Both the position numbers and the translations under genes were made by a program. DNA of 15,895 nucleotides from Brooklawnia sp049651565 (GTDB taxonomy: Bacteria; Actinomycetota; Actinomycetes; Propionibacteriales; Propionibacteriaceae), in the NCBI RefSeq assembly GCF_049651565.1, contig NZ_JBASCI010000103.1, forward strand, positions 1-15,895. The letters run 5' to 3'. The stretch's first letter is position 1, and every line of letters starts with the position of its first letter. Under the pieces are notes generated by a model. That model was not told the origin of the DNA. It saw nothing but the letters and a program-made list of their open reading frames with translations, and searched no databases. This document shows, piece after piece, positions 15,777-15,895 of this stretch.

Positions 15777-15895
15777 AGACTGCTGAACAAGTGCGTGTCT
15801 GTGCCCGGGTGGTGGGGCCGGGTGCGGGAGCCTTGGTCGTGTGCAGGGGCGATCGCGGGATCAGCGGGATCTGTTCGATGCGGAGTCGATGGCCG
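15777..15895 (+). mobile_element. Left end of an IS1182-like insertion sequence (partial)
   Basis: The similarity to the GH3 5' end stops next to CCTAGG (15771-15776), a palindrome. From there a non-GH3 stretch of about 64 nt leads to a transposase start. The boundary is inferred from loss of GH3 match. The other end of the element is outside the window, so terminal repeats and target duplication cannot be checked. Confidence 0.5.
15841..15895 (+). CDS. N-terminus of an IS1182/IS5-type transposase (partial)
   Basis: GTG at 15841 opens VQGRSRDQRDLFDAESMA and runs off the window. This resembles the start of actinobacterial IS1182-family transposases, which begin MQG and continue with a Q-R-x-L-F-D-A-E-S-V/M-A-G segment; this is recognition from memory. 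A GGGAG at about 15826-15830 could be the ribosome binding site. The catalytic domain is not visible, so the family is tentative. Confidence 0.55.
   Translation, partial: MQGRSRDQRDLFDAESMA

Overview
The window is GC-rich DNA from an actinobacterium. The gene set and order (DUF3046, recA, recX, RNase Y, miaB, miaA, dapF, hflX, dinG, then convergent lexA) match the conserved actinobacterial recA-lexA neighbourhood. RNase Y between recX and miaB, TCGAAC-N4-GTTCGA SOS boxes and apparently leaderless lexA and DUF3046 transcripts all fit that phylum. A propionibacterial affiliation is plausible but is a guess from gene content.

Layout: positions 1-127 are the right end of an ISL3-like insertion sequence. 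An RDD-family membrane protein with a long Tyr/Gly/Gln/Pro repeat domain follows (221-1504, +) and ends at a strong hairpin terminator. A small gene on the minus strand (1586-1948) encodes a Pro/Arg-rich protein with one C-terminal membrane helix. It diverges from lexA (2277-3050, +). Both divergent promoters carry an SOS box, so the small membrane protein should be a LexA-controlled gene. lexA converges on a long minus-strand block: dinG and hflX overlap by GTGA, dapF, miaA and miaB are separated by 4 nt each, then come rny, recX and recA (stop and start adjacent) and DUF3046. A third SOS box lies upstream of recA. The block combines DNA damage response (LexA, RecA, RecX, probably DinG), tRNA and RNA metabolism (MiaA, MiaB, RNase Y), ribosome rescue (HflX) and lysine/peptidoglycan precursor synthesis (DapF).

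The right edge (13633-15895) is rearranged. Most of a glycoside hydrolase family 3 gene lies on the minus strand, but its N-terminal coding parts lie on the plus strand and out of order: residues corresponding to the first barrel strands at 15481-15667, then the ribosome binding site, start codon and first ~20 codons at 15697-15771. The beginning of an IS1182-like element follows. The gene is therefore broken, with one frameshift as well, unless the arrangement is an assembly chimera.

The most novel items are the SOS-controlled, LysM-less, C-terminally anchored membrane protein (a candidate cell-division checkpoint protein) and the scrambled GH3 gene next to an insertion sequence.
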